Source of the DNA: Alphaproteobacteria bacterium
GTDB lineage: Bacteria; Pseudomonadota; Alphaproteobacteria; TMED109
Direction of reading: 5' to 3'
Assembly (NCBI GenBank): GCA_022825705.1
Contig: JAJDWH010000007.1
Location: 1-64,000, forward strand
Length of the DNA: 64,000 nucleotides
This document shows, piece after piece, positions 1 through 9,290 of the stretch. The notes beneath the pieces are model-generated. The model searched no databases. It worked only from the letters and a program-made list of their open reading frames with translations, and was not told where the DNA came from. Position numbers and translations under genes: made by a program. How positions within the stretch are numbered: the stretch's first letter is position 1; each line of letters begins with the position of its first letter.

Positions 1-408
1 CTCGGCGAGGGCCAGCTCGGCGGCGCGCGTGTCGAGCCGGGCGAGGACCTGGCCGCTGGTGACGCGGTCGCCCTCGCCGACCAGGCGCTCGAGGAGGATG
101 CCCTCGGCGGTGCTGCTGACGGCGAGGATGTCGGCCTTCACGCGGGCGTCGGCCTCGTGCACGTAGAGGACGGAGGTGCGGATCCACTGCGCCGCCCAGG
201 CGGCCATGGTGGCCAGCAGGACCAGCAGGAGCAGGATCCGCCCGGCGAGGAACAGCAGCCGGCGCCAGCGCGCCGGTGCGGGGGCGTCGGCGGGGGGCTC
301 GGGCTCGGGTGCCGGCGGCGGGGCGGTCTGGTCGGAGGCGACGGCCGGGCGGAACCGGCGCTCGGCGCCGAGGTCGAGAGTGCGTCCGGTTTCAAGTTGC
401 CTGGGCAA
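1..408 (-). CDS. HlyD-type membrane fusion protein, N-terminal part (runs off left edge)
   Basis: Read leftwards, this frame encodes a Pro/Ala-rich cytoplasmic tail, one hydrophobic segment at about residues 50-72, then a biotinyl-lipoyl-like hairpin with motifs ADILAVSSTAEGILLERL and GEGDRVTSGQVLARLD. That is the N-terminal layout of periplasmic adaptor proteins of the HlyD/EmrA family, which bridge an inner-membrane pump or glycosyltransferase to the outer layers. The coiled-coil and beta-barrel parts lie outside the window, so substrate and partner are unknown. No ATG exists in frame after the upstream stop at about 448-450. TTG at 408 is the best visible start, so the exact N-terminus is uncertain. 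Confidence 0.62.
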   Translation of the reverse strand, partial: MPRQLETGRTLDLGAERRFRPAVASDQTAPPPAPEPEPPADAPAPARWRRLLFLAGRILLLLVLLATMAAWAAQWIRTSVLYVHEADARVKADILAVSSTAEGILLERLVGEGDRVTSGQVLARLDTRAAELALAE

Positions 409-1027
409 CGCAAGGTTTCTTCTGGCTATTGAAAGAGCCGCAAGTATACGTTATCGGCGTTTTTTGCTGAGATTCTTCCCTTAGCCGGTAGAGACAGTCC
501 CGGATTTGTCACATGAAATCATCGCGGTACGTGAGGGCAGCGCCTGCTCCCAAACGGTTGCACCCACCCGCGCGGCCCGCGTGTCGCTGGCTCCAGTGCC
601 TTCCATTTGACCCGCCAATCCGTAGGGCAGGTAGTTCTACCTAGCCTGTCTCAGGGTTCCCCACGGTTGAATGGCAGGGGGCGCTGCGATGTCTGGATCA
701 CGCCAGCCATCAGGTGTTTCGGCCTCACGCGGAGACGCCGCGCATACTTCTCCAATACAGCCTATGAGGTAGCGCCGTTACCAATCCGCGTGGTCGCCGA
801 AGCACCGGCGGAAACCGGGGAGGTCCTGCGCTCCATCGATGGCCCACAGAGCTTGGTGTCAGCCGCCTTCTAGCTCGGCGGTTGGACCGAAGAGTTTCTG
901 AACGCGTGCGATCCGGATCCGCAAAGTTCCAAATCGCGGTCGTACGACTTCCAATCGCCAGTGGGCTGACTCCCAATGGTCAAGCACTAGAGTTCCAATC
1001 GCCGCAGATCGGGAAAGAGCGTAGACC
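409..1027. other. intergenic stretch, no supported gene
   Basis: An AT-richer patch at about 410-480 probably holds the promoter of the leftward HlyD-type gene. The remaining 550 bases carry only short open frames with no recognisable domain, and no convincing RNA structure was seen. Its position between a truncated ATPase and the adaptor gene suggests decayed accessory DNA. Confidence 0.4.
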
Positions 1028-1390
1028 TTGCAAGATCGGTTCGCGGAACGGCTCCCGAACGAAGCGCTCTCCAACACACCGGTGGTTTAGATCATCGGAC
1101 CGCGACGGGTGGGCAAGACCACGCTGGCCAGGGAGATGGAGGAAGCCGGCTGCGTCTTTCTCACGCTCAACGATCAGGAGGACCTCGACGCCGCACAATC
1201 GGATGCAGGCGGTTTCATTCGCGGACTGGACCGCGCAAACATTGACGAAATCCGGCGAGCGCCGGAACTGCTGCTGGCGATCAAGAAGACGGTAGACGAA
1301 GACTACTGTTCAGGCCGATTCCTGCTGATCGGCTCCGCCAACGTCATGCCCCTGCCGCGGGTTGCAGGCAGATTGACCCAAATTCGGCCT
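1028..1390 (+). pseudogene. remnant of DUF4143-type P-loop ATPase
   Basis: The frame from TTG at 1028 reads QDRFAERLPNEALSNTPVV, an in-frame TAG at 1088-1090, then IIGPRRVGKTTLAREM (Walker A), NIDEIRRAPELLLAIKKTVD and GRFLLIGSANV. This is the usual N-terminal half of the AAA-like ATPases with a C-terminal DUF4143 domain, common in accessory DNA next to TA genes. Homology stops near 1385, and the frame then runs into the 3' end of tRNA-Asn. Both the amber codon and the missing C-terminal half (intact members have about 380-420 residues) mark it as a pseudogene. Confidence 0.75.
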
Positions 1391-1438
1391 GTCACAAGTG
1401 CGTTATGGGGATATCAGGGAAGGATCGGAAGAGTGAGT

Positions 1439-1514
1439 TGGCTCCGCGGGCAGGACTCGAACCTGCGACCAATCGGTTAACAGCCGATTGCTCTACCAAC
1501 TGAGCTACCGCGGA
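1439..1514 (-). tRNA. tRNA-Asn (anticodon GTT)
   Basis: A 76-nt cloverleaf on the minus strand with acceptor TCCGCGG paired to CCGCGGA, D-arm GCTCAGTTGGTAGAGC, anticodon loop CTGTTAA (GTT), T-loop TTCGAGT and an encoded CCA. It lies about 90 bases beyond the 3' end of aroG on the same strand. Its 3' side abuts the ATPase remnant, the usual side for integration of mobile DNA at a tRNA gene. Confidence 0.97.
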
Positions 1515-1605
1515 ACAATCTCCCAACATAAAGGGACGCACCGCTCGGCGCGAGCCCTTGGATCCTCGCGAGCGCTTCCCCGTGTCCCCCGCCGGCCGCC
1601 GTGCG

Positions 1606-2982
1606 TCAGGCGACTCGCCGCAGGTCCGAGTCGGCGCGGTCCCTGCCCAGGAGCTCGGCGACCTGGAATGCCACCTCCAGGCCCTGTGTGGCGTTCAGGC
1701 GCGGGTCGCAGTGCGTGTGGTAGCGGAGGCCCAGGTTTTCCTCGGAGATTCGCTGAACGCCGCCCACGCACTCGGTCACGTCGCGCCCCGTCATCTCCAG
1801 GTGAATGCCGCCTGGGTGGGTGCCTTCGGCGCGGTGCGCGTCGAAGAACCCGCGGATCTCTGCACAGATCCGTTCAAGCCGCCGGGTCTTGTAGCCGGTC
1901 GTGGACTTGAAGGTGTTCCCGTGCATGGGATCGCAGATCCAGAGCACGCATCGACCCTCGTCCCGCGTCTTGCGAAGCAAGGGCGGCAGGCGTTCGCCGA
2001 CCTGATCCGCGCCCATGCGCGAAATGAAGGTCAGCCGTCCGGGCTCATTATCCGGATTCAGCATGTCAGCCAGTTCGATCAGGACGTCGGGTTCGGTCCG
2101 GGGTCCGATCTTGACGGCTAGTGGATTGTTGATCCCGCGGGCGAACTCGAGGTGCGCCTCGCCCGGGTTTCGCGTGCGCTCGCCGACCCATAGGAGGTGC
2201 GCCGAGCATCCGAACCACTGGCCCGTGAGGCTGTCGACTCGCGTCAACGCCTGCTCGTAGGGGAGCAGCAGGGCCTCGTGGCTCGTGAAGAAATCGACGG
2301 TCCGGGTGACCGGCGCGGTCTCCGGGGTGATGCCGACGGCAGCCATGAACGCCATCGCGTCCGCAATCCTATCGGCGTAGTTCTGGTAGAGCTCCGCCTG
2401 CTCGCTGCCGCGGACGAAATCAAGGGTCCACTGGTGAACTTTCTGGAGATCCGCATAGCCGCCCTGCGCGAAGGCGCGCAGCAGGTTCAGCGACGCTGCT
2501 GCCTGCGAGTAGGCCTTCAGCATGCGGGACGGGTCGGGTGCGCGGCCGTCTTCCGAGAACGCGATGTCGTTGATGATGTCGCCCCGGTAGATCGGGAGCG
2601 TCACTCCGTTCTGTGTCTCCGTGGGCTCCGAGCGCGGCTTGGCGAACTGCCCGGCAATCCGGCCGAGCTTCACCACGGGCATACGCGAGCTGTACGTGAG
2701 CACAACGGCCATCTGAAGAAGGACCCGAAACGTGTCACGCAGGTTGTCGGCGCTGAACTCCGCGAAACTTTCCGCGCAGTCGCCGCCCTGGAGCACGAAC
2801 GCGCGGCCTTCCGCCGCGTTCGCCAGCTGCGATTTCAAACTGCGGATCTCGCCGCCGAACACGAGCGGGGGATGCGCCGCGAGTTCGCGTTCGACGTGCG
2901 ACAGCGCGTCGCGATCGCTGTAGTCCGGCATCTGGCGGGCCGGGAGGGCGCGCCAGCTGTCCGGCGACCATTGAGAGGTCAT
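1606..2982 (-). CDS. aroG: class II 3-deoxy-7-phosphoheptulonate synthase
   Basis: Condenses phosphoenolpyruvate with erythrose 4-phosphate to give DAHP, the first step of the cytoplasmic shikimate pathway. At 458 residues it matches the plant/actinobacterial class II enzyme, not the 350-residue class I form. Class II marks seen are [41 protein letters not shown] and [11 protein letters not shown], carrying the substrate- and metal-binding residues. ATG 2982 is chosen over ATG 2991 because AGGA sits about 9 bases before 2982 but directly abuts 2991. It is the last gene of the minus-strand run glmU-glmS-gabD-gor-aroG, 51 bases after gor's neighbour-side stop. aroC of the same pathway lies elsewhere in the window at 23.3 kb. 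Confidence 0.95.
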   Translation of the reverse strand: MTSQWSPDSWRALPARQMPDYSDRDALSHVERELAAHPPLVFGGEIRSLKSQLANAAEGRAFVLQGGDCAESFAEFSADNLRDTFRVLLQMAVVLTYSSRMPVVKLGRIAGQFAKPRSEPTETQNGVTLPIYRGDIINDIAFSEDGRAPDPSRMLKAYSQAAASLNLLRAFAQGGYADLQKVHQWTLDFVRGSEQAELYQNYADRIADAMAFMAAVGITPETAPVTRTVDFFTSHEALLLPYEQALTRVDSLTGQWFGCSAHLLWVGERTRNPGEAHLEFARGINNPLAVKIGPRTEPDVLIELADMLNPDNEPGRLTFISRMGADQVGERLPPLLRKTRDEGRCVLWICDPMHGNTFKSTTGYKTRRLERICAEIRGFFDAHRAEGTHPGGIHLEMTGRDVTECVGGVQRISEENLGLRYHTHCDPRLNATQGLEVAFQVAELLGRDRADSDLRRVA

Positions 2983-3033
2983 CGGTTGCATTCCTGAAAT
3001 GGATATCGGAGGTATTGCCCAAGTATTGCCAAT

Positions 3034-4413
3034 TTACCCGGCAAATGCACCCTCTTTCTCCACCACCGGAGTCCGCAGCGTCACGAATTCCTCGGCCGTC
3101 GTCGGGTGAATCCCGATCGTGGCGTCGAAGTCGGCCTTGGTGGCCCCGGCGCGGATGGCGACACCCACCATCTGCATGATCTCCGGCGCGTCGTCGCCCA
3201 CCATGTGAGCGCCAAGGATGCGGCCGTCTTCACGGTCGACGACCAGCTTCATCATGACCTTGCTGTCGCGCCCCGTAAGCGTGTGAAGCAGCGCCCGAAA
3301 CGAGGTGCGGTACATGTCGATAGGTCGGCCTGAAGCTCTGGCCTTCTCCTCGGTCCAGCCGACCGTGGCGATCGGCGGTTGCGAGAAGACAGCGGACGGT
3401 ACCGCACTCAGGTCCACGGACCGAGCCGAGCCGCCGAAGAGCGTATCCGCCAGCGCGTGTCCCTGGGCCGTGGCGACCGGCGTGAGGTTGAGGAGGTTGG
3501 TCACGTCACCGATCGCATAGATGTGGGGTACCGACGTGGCCAGCTGGTCGTCGACGATGACCGATCCGTCCTGCGCGAGTTCGACACCCGCCTCCTCAAG
3601 TCCGAGGTCGGCGGTATTGGGGGCGCGGCCGGTTGCGACCAGGACCTGGTCGCTGAGGAAGGTCGAATCGTCACCCATGGTGGTTTGCAGGCCGTCGCCG
3701 GTGCGTCGGATGCGCTCGGGCGCAAGGCCCACCTGCACGTCAATGCCGTGGGCTCGCAGTTCCTCCGTGATGGCGGCGCGGACGTCACCGTCGAAGCCGC
3801 GGAGGATCTGCTCGCGCCGGTAGGCGAGGACAACCTCCGAGCCGACCCCGTTGAAAATGCCGGCAAACTCGACGGCGATGTAGCCGCCGCCAATGATCAG
3901 GACGCGGTCCGGTCGCTCGGCAAGCGACAGGGCTTCGTTGGAGGTGATGGCAAGGTCGTTGCCGGGGAACGGAGGGACGCTCGGCCATCCGCCGACCGCG
4001 ACGATGATCCGGTCCGCGCGGAGCAGGCGTCCGCCGACCTGAACCGTATGGGGGTCCAGTAGGACGGCGCGGCCCATGACCGTGACGACACCGGCGTCGT
4101 CCAGCAGCCGGCAATAGATGCCGTGCAGTCGGTCGAGTTCCGCATCCTTGGCGCGGATCAGTGCGCCCCAATCGTGTCGGGCGGCGTCTATCGTCCAGCC
4201 GTACGCGGCGGCGTCGGTGAAGCTTTCCCGATAGTGCGCGGCGTAGACCAGAAACTTCTTCGGGATGCATCCGCGCAGGACGCAGGTCCCGCCGACCCGG
4301 TCGCTCTCGCAGATCGCGACCTTCGCGCCGTGCCCCGCGGCGATCCGCGCCGCGCGCACGCCGCCGGATCCGGCCCCAAGGACGACCAGGTCATAGGATT
4401 CTGGTGTGCGCAT
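3034..4413 (-). CDS. gor: glutathione-disulfide reductase
   Basis: FAD- and NADPH-dependent cytoplasmic enzyme that reduces oxidised glutathione. The 459-residue protein has the FAD-binding GAGSGG near the N-terminus, the redox-active disulfide motif GGTCVLRGCIPKK, a second nucleotide-binding site GGGYIAVEF followed by an Arg-containing stretch (YRRE) typical of NADPH preference, GDVTNLLNLTPVA, and the dimer-interface motif GIHPTTAEEF with the catalytic His-Glu pair. RGCIPKK favours glutathione reductase over lipoamide dehydrogenase. It starts 30 bases after the gabD stop and ends about 50 bases before aroG, consistent with co-transcription. Confidence 0.93.
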   Translation of the reverse strand: MRTPESYDLVVLGAGSGGVRAARIAAGHGAKVAICESDRVGGTCVLRGCIPKKFLVYAAHYRESFTDAAAYGWTIDAARHDWGALIRAKDAELDRLHGIYCRLLDDAGVVTVMGRAVLLDPHTVQVGGRLLRADRIIVAVGGWPSVPPFPGNDLAITSNEALSLAERPDRVLIIGGGYIAVEFAGIFNGVGSEVVLAYRREQILRGFDGDVRAAITEELRAHGIDVQVGLAPERIRRTGDGLQTTMGDDSTFLSDQVLVATGRAPNTADLGLEEAGVELAQDGSVIVDDQLATSVPHIYAIGDVTNLLNLTPVATAQGHALADTLFGGSARSVDLSAVPSAVFSQPPIATVGWTEEKARASGRPIDMYRTSFRALLHTLTGRDSKVMMKLVVDREDGRILGAHMVGDDAPEIMQMVGVAIRAGATKADFDATIGIHPTTAEEFVTLRTPVVEKEGAFAG

Positions 4414-4443
4414 GCGGTCAGCTAAGCGGATCGCGTTGGATCG

Positions 4444-5922
4444 TCACATGCCGGCCAGACACAGGTACTTGGTCTCCAGGTATTCCTCGAGACCTTCCTG
4501 CGCGCCTTCGCGGCCCAGCCCGGACTCCTTCACGCCGCCAAACGGGGCGACTTCGGTGGAGAGGATGCCGGCGTTGACCGCGACCATGCCGTACTCGAGC
4601 GCTTCCGCCACCCTCCAGATGCGGCCGATGTCCCGGCTGTAGAAGTAGCCGGCCAGGCCGAAGCAGGTGTCGTTGGCCATCTCGATCACTTCGGCCTCCG
4701 ACGAGAACCGGATGAGCGGCGCCACCGGCCCGAACGTCTCTTCGTGGAAGATGCGCATCGTCCGGCCGACGCCGGTCAGGACCGTCGGCTGGTAGAAGTT
4801 GCCGCCGAGATCGTGGCGTTGGCCGCCGGCCGCGACCACCGCGCCCCCGGTCACGGCATCGCTGACATGACTCTCGACCTTCTCGACCGCATTCTGGTCG
4901 ATCAGTGGACCGATCTCGGTCCCTTCCGCGAGCCCGTTGCCCACCGCGAGGCCGCGGACCTGGGCGGCGAACTTCTCGGCAAACGTTTCGTAGATGCCGT
5001 CCTGCACGAAGATGCGGTTGGCGCAGACGCATGTCTGGCCGCCGTTTCGGTACTTGCAGGCCATGGCGCCTTCGACTGCGGCGTCGAGATCGGCGTCATC
5101 GAAGATGATGAGCGGCGCGTTTCCGCCCAGCTCCATGGATACGTTCTTGATCGTACTGGCGGCCTTCTGGATCAGGATCCGCCCGACTTCCGTCGAGCCG
5201 GTGAACGAGATCTTCCGGACCTTCTCGCTCGTGCACAGCGTATCGCCGATCGGGCCGGACGGGCCGGAAACGATGTTCATGACCCCGGGCGGCACCCCGG
5301 CGCGAAGGGCCAGCTCGACGAGCGCGGTCGCCGTGAACGGCGTGGCCGAGGCCGGCTTGATGACCATCGTGCACCCGGCAGCGAGTGCCGGAGCTCCCTT
5401 GCGCGTGATCATCGCCGCCGGGAAGTTCCATGGGGTGATGAGGCCGCAGACGCCGACCGGCTGCTTGATCGTGAGGATGCGTCGATCACCCATGGTGCTC
5501 GGGATGGTGTGGCCGTACGCGCGCTTGCCTTCCTCGGCGAACCAGTCGACGAACCAGGACGAGTAGGCGATTTCCCCCTTGGATTCGGCCAGTGGCTTCC
5601 CGTTCTCGAGGGTCATGATCAGGGCAAGGTCGTCGCCGTTCTCCAGGATCAGGTCGTGCCAGCGCCGGATGATCTGGCTGCGTTCCTTGGCGGTGCGGGC
5701 CCGCCAGTCGGGCCACGCCGCCTCGGCTGCCTCGATGGCGCGGGTGGTCTCCGCAGCGCCCATCTTCGGCATGGTTCCGACCGGGCGACCGTCTGCCGGA
5801 TTGTGGACCGCGATCGTTTCTCCCGAGTCGGCGTCCTGCCATTCACCGCCAATGCAGCCCTGCTGAAGGAAAAGCGCGGGATCGCGAAGCGCCATGAGTG
5901 GCTGGCTGAGATCGATATCCAT
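4444..5922 (-). CDS. gabD: NAD(P)-dependent succinate-semialdehyde dehydrogenase
   Basis: Oxidises succinate semialdehyde to succinate in the GABA shunt. The 492-residue protein has the aldehyde dehydrogenase landmarks: ITPWNFPAAM, the coenzyme motif FTGSTEVG, the general-base Glu in SMELGGNAPLIIFDDADLD, the nucleophilic Cys in NGGQTCVCANR, and ETFGPVAPL. The second Cys after the nucleophile (TCVCANR) is typical of SSADH-type enzymes. Substrate assignment rests on family resemblance; glutarate semialdehyde is a possible alternative. It sits in a minus-strand run, 73 bases after glmS and 30 bases before gor. Confidence 0.85.
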   Translation of the reverse strand: MDIDLSQPLMALRDPALFLQQGCIGGEWQDADSGETIAVHNPADGRPVGTMPKMGAAETTRAIEAAEAAWPDWRARTAKERSQIIRRWHDLILENGDDLALIMTLENGKPLAESKGEIAYSSWFVDWFAEEGKRAYGHTIPSTMGDRRILTIKQPVGVCGLITPWNFPAAMITRKGAPALAAGCTMVIKPASATPFTATALVELALRAGVPPGVMNIVSGPSGPIGDTLCTSEKVRKISFTGSTEVGRILIQKAASTIKNVSMELGGNAPLIIFDDADLDAAVEGAMACKYRNGGQTCVCANRIFVQDGIYETFAEKFAAQVRGLAVGNGLAEGTEIGPLIDQNAVEKVESHVSDAVTGGAVVAAGGQRHDLGGNFYQPTVLTGVGRTMRIFHEETFGPVAPLIRFSSEAEVIEMANDTCFGLAGYFYSRDIGRIWRVAEALEYGMVAVNAGILSTEVAPFGGVKESGLGREGAQEGLEEYLETKYLCLAGM

Positions 5923-5995
5923 GCTGGCGTGCTCCCGCGAACGGTGCCGGCGGCCGTCCGCCTGGCGTGAGTATAGGTGGCCTCTAGGGGTTGAT

Positions 5996-7831
5996 TTAGG
6001 ACACGGTCACCGTCTTCGCCAAGTTGCGCGGATTGTCGACATCCGTGCCCTTCAGCACGGCCGCGTGGTAGGCCAGGAGCTGGAGGGGGACCGCGTACAG
6101 CAGAGGGGCCACGAACGGATCGGAGTGGGGCACCTTGATCGTGTGCCGGGCGGTCTCGCCGAGTTCGCTGATGCCGTTGTCGTCGCTCACCAGGATGATG
6201 GGTCCGTTTCGGGCATTCACCTCCGCGAGATTGGATGCGTTCTTGGTGAAGAGAGGGTCCGACGGCACGATTCCGACCGTCGGGACATGTTCGTCGATCA
6301 ACGCCAGCGGGCCGTGCTTGAGCTCGCCCATCGGGTACGCTTCCGCGTGGATGTACGAAATTTCCTTCATCTTCAGTGCGCCTTCGCGCGCCACTGACGC
6401 AGCCGGCCCCCGTCCCAGGTACAGGACGCTGGGGGCGCGGATAAGTTCGGAAGCGACGTCCTGAAGCCGGTTCTGGACCGCGAGGATGTCCGCCATCTTG
6501 GCCGGTACGGCGGTCAGCTCCGCGGCCAGTCGTGATTCGTGTTCGGAGTCCAGCTTGCCCCTGGCCCGACCGGCGGCCAAGGCCAGACAGGCCAGGGTGG
6601 CGAGTTGCGCGGTAAACGCCTTGGTGGACGCCACGCTGATTTCACTGCCGGCATGAATGGCGACGACCGCGTCCGCCTCGTTGGCCATGGTGCTGGAGGT
6701 CATGTTCACCAGTGCGACGGTGGGCACCCGCTGCGCCCGAAGCTGACGCAACGCGGCCAGTGTGTCGGCGGTTTCGCCGGATTGGGAAATGAGGATGGCG
6801 GCGCTCCGCCCTGCAGGACCGAACAGCAGGGCCCGGTCCTGGAACTCGGACGAGATGTCCACGTCGACGGGCAGTTGCGCCAGCTCCTCGAACCAGTGGC
6901 GCGCGACTCCCGCGGCGTAATGCGAGGTGCCGCAACCCACCAGGACCAGGCGATCAATGTCGGCAAACCCGAACGGTAGGTCAGGCGCTTCCGCCCGCAT
7001 GGCACGGGTGTCGAGGAGGGCACGCAGGGCGTCGCCGATCACGATCGGCTGCTCGTGGATCTCCTTCTGCATGTAGTGCCGATAGCCGCCTTTCCCGAAG
7101 GCGGTCGGAACGATGCTCGACGTCACCGTCGGTCGTTCGACCGGCTGGCCGTCAACGGCGCGGACCGAGACTCCGGCTGCGGTGACGGTGGCCCGGTCAC
7201 CTTCGTCGAGATGGATGATTCGATCTGTGAACGGCGCGAGTGCGAGGGCATCCGACCCGACCCAGGTTTGGTGCTCGCCGATCCCGATGGTTAGCGGGCA
7301 GCCGTGTCGCACCACGAAAATGCGTCCCGGTGCCCGCGCGACGATCGCAGCTACCGCAAATGCGCCCTTCAGGCGGGCAAAGGCCGCGTCGGCCGCGGCT
7401 TCCGGCGTAAGCCCGCGACGGAGATGAAAGACGATGAGATGGGCAATCGCTTCGGAATCGGTATCAGTCTCGAACTCGTGGCCCGCATCGGTGAGTTCCG
7501 CACGGAGCGACGAGAAGTTTTCGACGATCCCGTTGTGGACAATGGCGACCTCGGCATTGCCGTGCGGATGGGCGTTGGTCTCGTTGGGGACGCCGTGCGT
7601 GGCCCAGCGGGTGTGGGCGATCCCGGTGTCTCCCGCCATCGGCGCATCCTTGAGTACCGCCTGAAGATTCGCGACCCGTCCTGCGGCCCGGCGGCGTTCC
7701 ACCCGACCGTTCGCGAGGGTGGCGATGCCGCAGGAGTCGTAACCGCGGTAGGTGAGGTACTCGAGACCGTCGAGGAGAGGCGGCGCGGCACCATGCTCCG
7801 AAGCGCCCGCCACGCCGATGATTCCGCACAT
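5996..7831 (-). CDS. glmS: glutamine-fructose-6-phosphate aminotransferase (isomerizing)
   Basis: Makes glucosamine 6-phosphate from fructose 6-phosphate and glutamine, the entry to UDP-GlcNAc for peptidoglycan and LPS. The 611-residue protein begins MCGIIGV, giving the N-terminal nucleophile Cys after Met removal. It shows the class II glutamine amidotransferase motifs GIAHTRWATHG and HPHGN, two SIS sugar-isomerase domains with ISQSGETADT and SVASTKAFTAQ, and the conserved C-terminus DNPRNLAKTVTV. glmU ends nine bases upstream, so the two hexosamine genes are almost certainly one transcript. No glmS ribozyme is visible in that gap. Confidence 0.97.
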   Translation of the reverse strand: MCGIIGVAGASEHGAAPPLLDGLEYLTYRGYDSCGIATLANGRVERRRAAGRVANLQAVLKDAPMAGDTGIAHTRWATHGVPNETNAHPHGNAEVAIVHNGIVENFSSLRAELTDAGHEFETDTDSEAIAHLIVFHLRRGLTPEAAADAAFARLKGAFAVAAIVARAPGRIFVVRHGCPLTIGIGEHQTWVGSDALALAPFTDRIIHLDEGDRATVTAAGVSVRAVDGQPVERPTVTSSIVPTAFGKGGYRHYMQKEIHEQPIVIGDALRALLDTRAMRAEAPDLPFGFADIDRLVLVGCGTSHYAAGVARHWFEELAQLPVDVDISSEFQDRALLFGPAGRSAAILISQSGETADTLAALRQLRAQRVPTVALVNMTSSTMANEADAVVAIHAGSEISVASTKAFTAQLATLACLALAAGRARGKLDSEHESRLAAELTAVPAKMADILAVQNRLQDVASELIRAPSVLYLGRGPAASVAREGALKMKEISYIHAEAYPMGELKHGPLALIDEHVPTVGIVPSDPLFTKNASNLAEVNARNGPIILVSDDNGISELGETARHTIKVPHSDPFVAPLLYAVPLQLLAYHAAVLKGTDVDNPRNLAKTVTVS

Positions 7832-7840
7832 CGGCCGGAG

Positions 7841-9187
7841 CTAGCCGGTGCGGTGCGGGGGGCGCTGGCGTCCCCTGGAGGGCCTGACGCGTGTGGCGGC
7901 GCGTTCGACGGCGAGCGTGGAGTCCGGCACATCGCGGGTAATCGTGCTGCCGGCGCCGACAATGGCGTGGCGACCGACGCGCACCGGAGCCACCAGGGCC
8001 GAATTCGATCCGATGAACGCGCCCGCGTCCACGACGGTGTGGTGCTTCCGGGTGCCGTCGAAATTGCAGAAAATGGTCCCGGCGCCGATGTTTGCTTCGG
8101 CACCCACGGTTCCATCGCCGATGTAGGCGAGGTGGTTGGCCTTGGCGCCAGGGCCGATGACCGCGTTCTTGACCTCGACGAAATTCCCGACCCGCGCTCC
8201 GTCTTCCAGTCGCGTGCCGGGACGCAAACGGGCAAAGGGCCCGACACGGCACCCCTTGCCGATGACCGCTCCTTCAAGATGGGAGAAGGCCAGGATCTCG
8301 GTGTCGGCGTCGACCGTGACGCCCGGGCCGAAGAACACCTGGGGCTCCACCCGGACATCCGCGGCGAGCACCGTATCCCACGCGAACCATGTCGTGGCAG
8401 GGTCGAGCAGGCTGGCTCCCGCCTCCAGCGCCCGGCGGCGGAGGCGCGCTTGGAGCGCAGCCTCGCAGGCGGCGAGGTCGGCGCGGGTGTTGATGCCCAG
8501 CAGGTCGTCGGCCGGCCCTTCGATCCACGCAACGCGCCGGCCGGCGGCGTTGGCGCTGGCGACAACGTCGGTCAGCTGGTGTTCGCCGGCCGCATTGGCA
8601 GTGTCGAGTTGTGCGAGCAACGGTCCCAGGACAGCGGCGTCGGCGGCGAGGACTCCCGCATTGCAAAGGTTCGATGCCCGCACGTCGCTGGTCGCATCTC
8701 GCTCCTCGACAATCGACTTCAGGTACCCGTCTTCGTGGACTTGGAGGCGGCCGTAGCCCGACGGTTCATCGGGCCGAAATCCGAGCACTGCCAGGGCCGG
8801 CCGATCGGACTCGTTCAGGCGGTCGCGCAGCGCGGCCAGCGTGTCCGGCGCGAGGAGCGGCACGTCGGCGCAGAGAATGATGACGTCGCCCTCGAAGTCG
8901 CCGAGCGCCCGCAAGGCGATTCTGGCGGCGTCACCCGTGCCGAGCGGTTCCGGCTGCAAGGCAAACTGCGCATCCGCACAGTCGATCCGAACCGCCGCCA
9001 CCAGTGCGTCGGCACCGGGCCCGTGGACGACCACGGTGGCGGCCGGCGCCAGTTCGGCGGCGGCGGCCAGGACATGGAGAATGGCCGGTCGTGCAGCGAC
9101 GGGCTGCAGTGGCTTGAGCACACGCGAGCGCATGCGGCGGCCTGCGCCGCCAGCAAGTATCGCAGTTGCGAGTGGGCGAGCGACCAT
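7841..9187 (-). CDS. glmU: bifunctional UDP-GlcNAc pyrophosphorylase / GlcN-1-P acetyltransferase
   Basis: Acetylates glucosamine 1-phosphate and then couples it to UTP, the last two steps to UDP-GlcNAc. The N-terminal nucleotidyltransferase starts AILAGGAGRRMRSRVLKPL, with CADVPLL and GYGRLQ further on. The C-terminal half is a left-handed beta-helix of hexapeptide repeats with RLRPGTRLEDGARVGNFVE, KANHLAYIGDGTVG and NIGAGTIFCNFDGT. ATG 9187 is preferred because AAGG lies about 8 bases upstream and family alignment begins here; an open extension to 9259 exists but looks unrelated. The active-site loop has Arg-Arg where Gly-Thr-Arg is more common. Divergent from gph, with about 100 bases between starts. 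Confidence 0.94.
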   Translation of the reverse strand: MVARPLATAILAGGAGRRMRSRVLKPLQPVAARPAILHVLAAAAELAPAATVVVHGPGADALVAAVRIDCADAQFALQPEPLGTGDAARIALRALGDFEGDVIILCADVPLLAPDTLAALRDRLNESDRPALAVLGFRPDEPSGYGRLQVHEDGYLKSIVEERDATSDVRASNLCNAGVLAADAAVLGPLLAQLDTANAAGEHQLTDVVASANAAGRRVAWIEGPADDLLGINTRADLAACEAALQARLRRRALEAGASLLDPATTWFAWDTVLAADVRVEPQVFFGPGVTVDADTEILAFSHLEGAVIGKGCRVGPFARLRPGTRLEDGARVGNFVEVKNAVIGPGAKANHLAYIGDGTVGAEANIGAGTIFCNFDGTRKHHTVVDAGAFIGSNSALVAPVRVGRHAIVGAGSTITRDVPDSTLAVERAATRVRPSRGRQRPPHRTG

Positions 9188-9290
9188 TGCGGGTACCTTT
9201 GGAGCAGCGCTAGACGGCCGCGCGGGCGATGGGGAACGCGCAAAGTGTGTACAACGCACTCAGTGTACCTGCGCTGGAGCGATTCTGTCC

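Noticed and set aside
2197-2997. A 266-codon plus-strand frame opposite aroG
   Set aside because: Antisense to a well-conserved class II DAHP synthase, with no family resemblance.
7831-7841. A glmS ribozyme upstream of glmS
   Set aside because: Only nine bases separate glmU and glmS and the ribozyme is known from Gram-positive bacteria; nothing resembling it is present.
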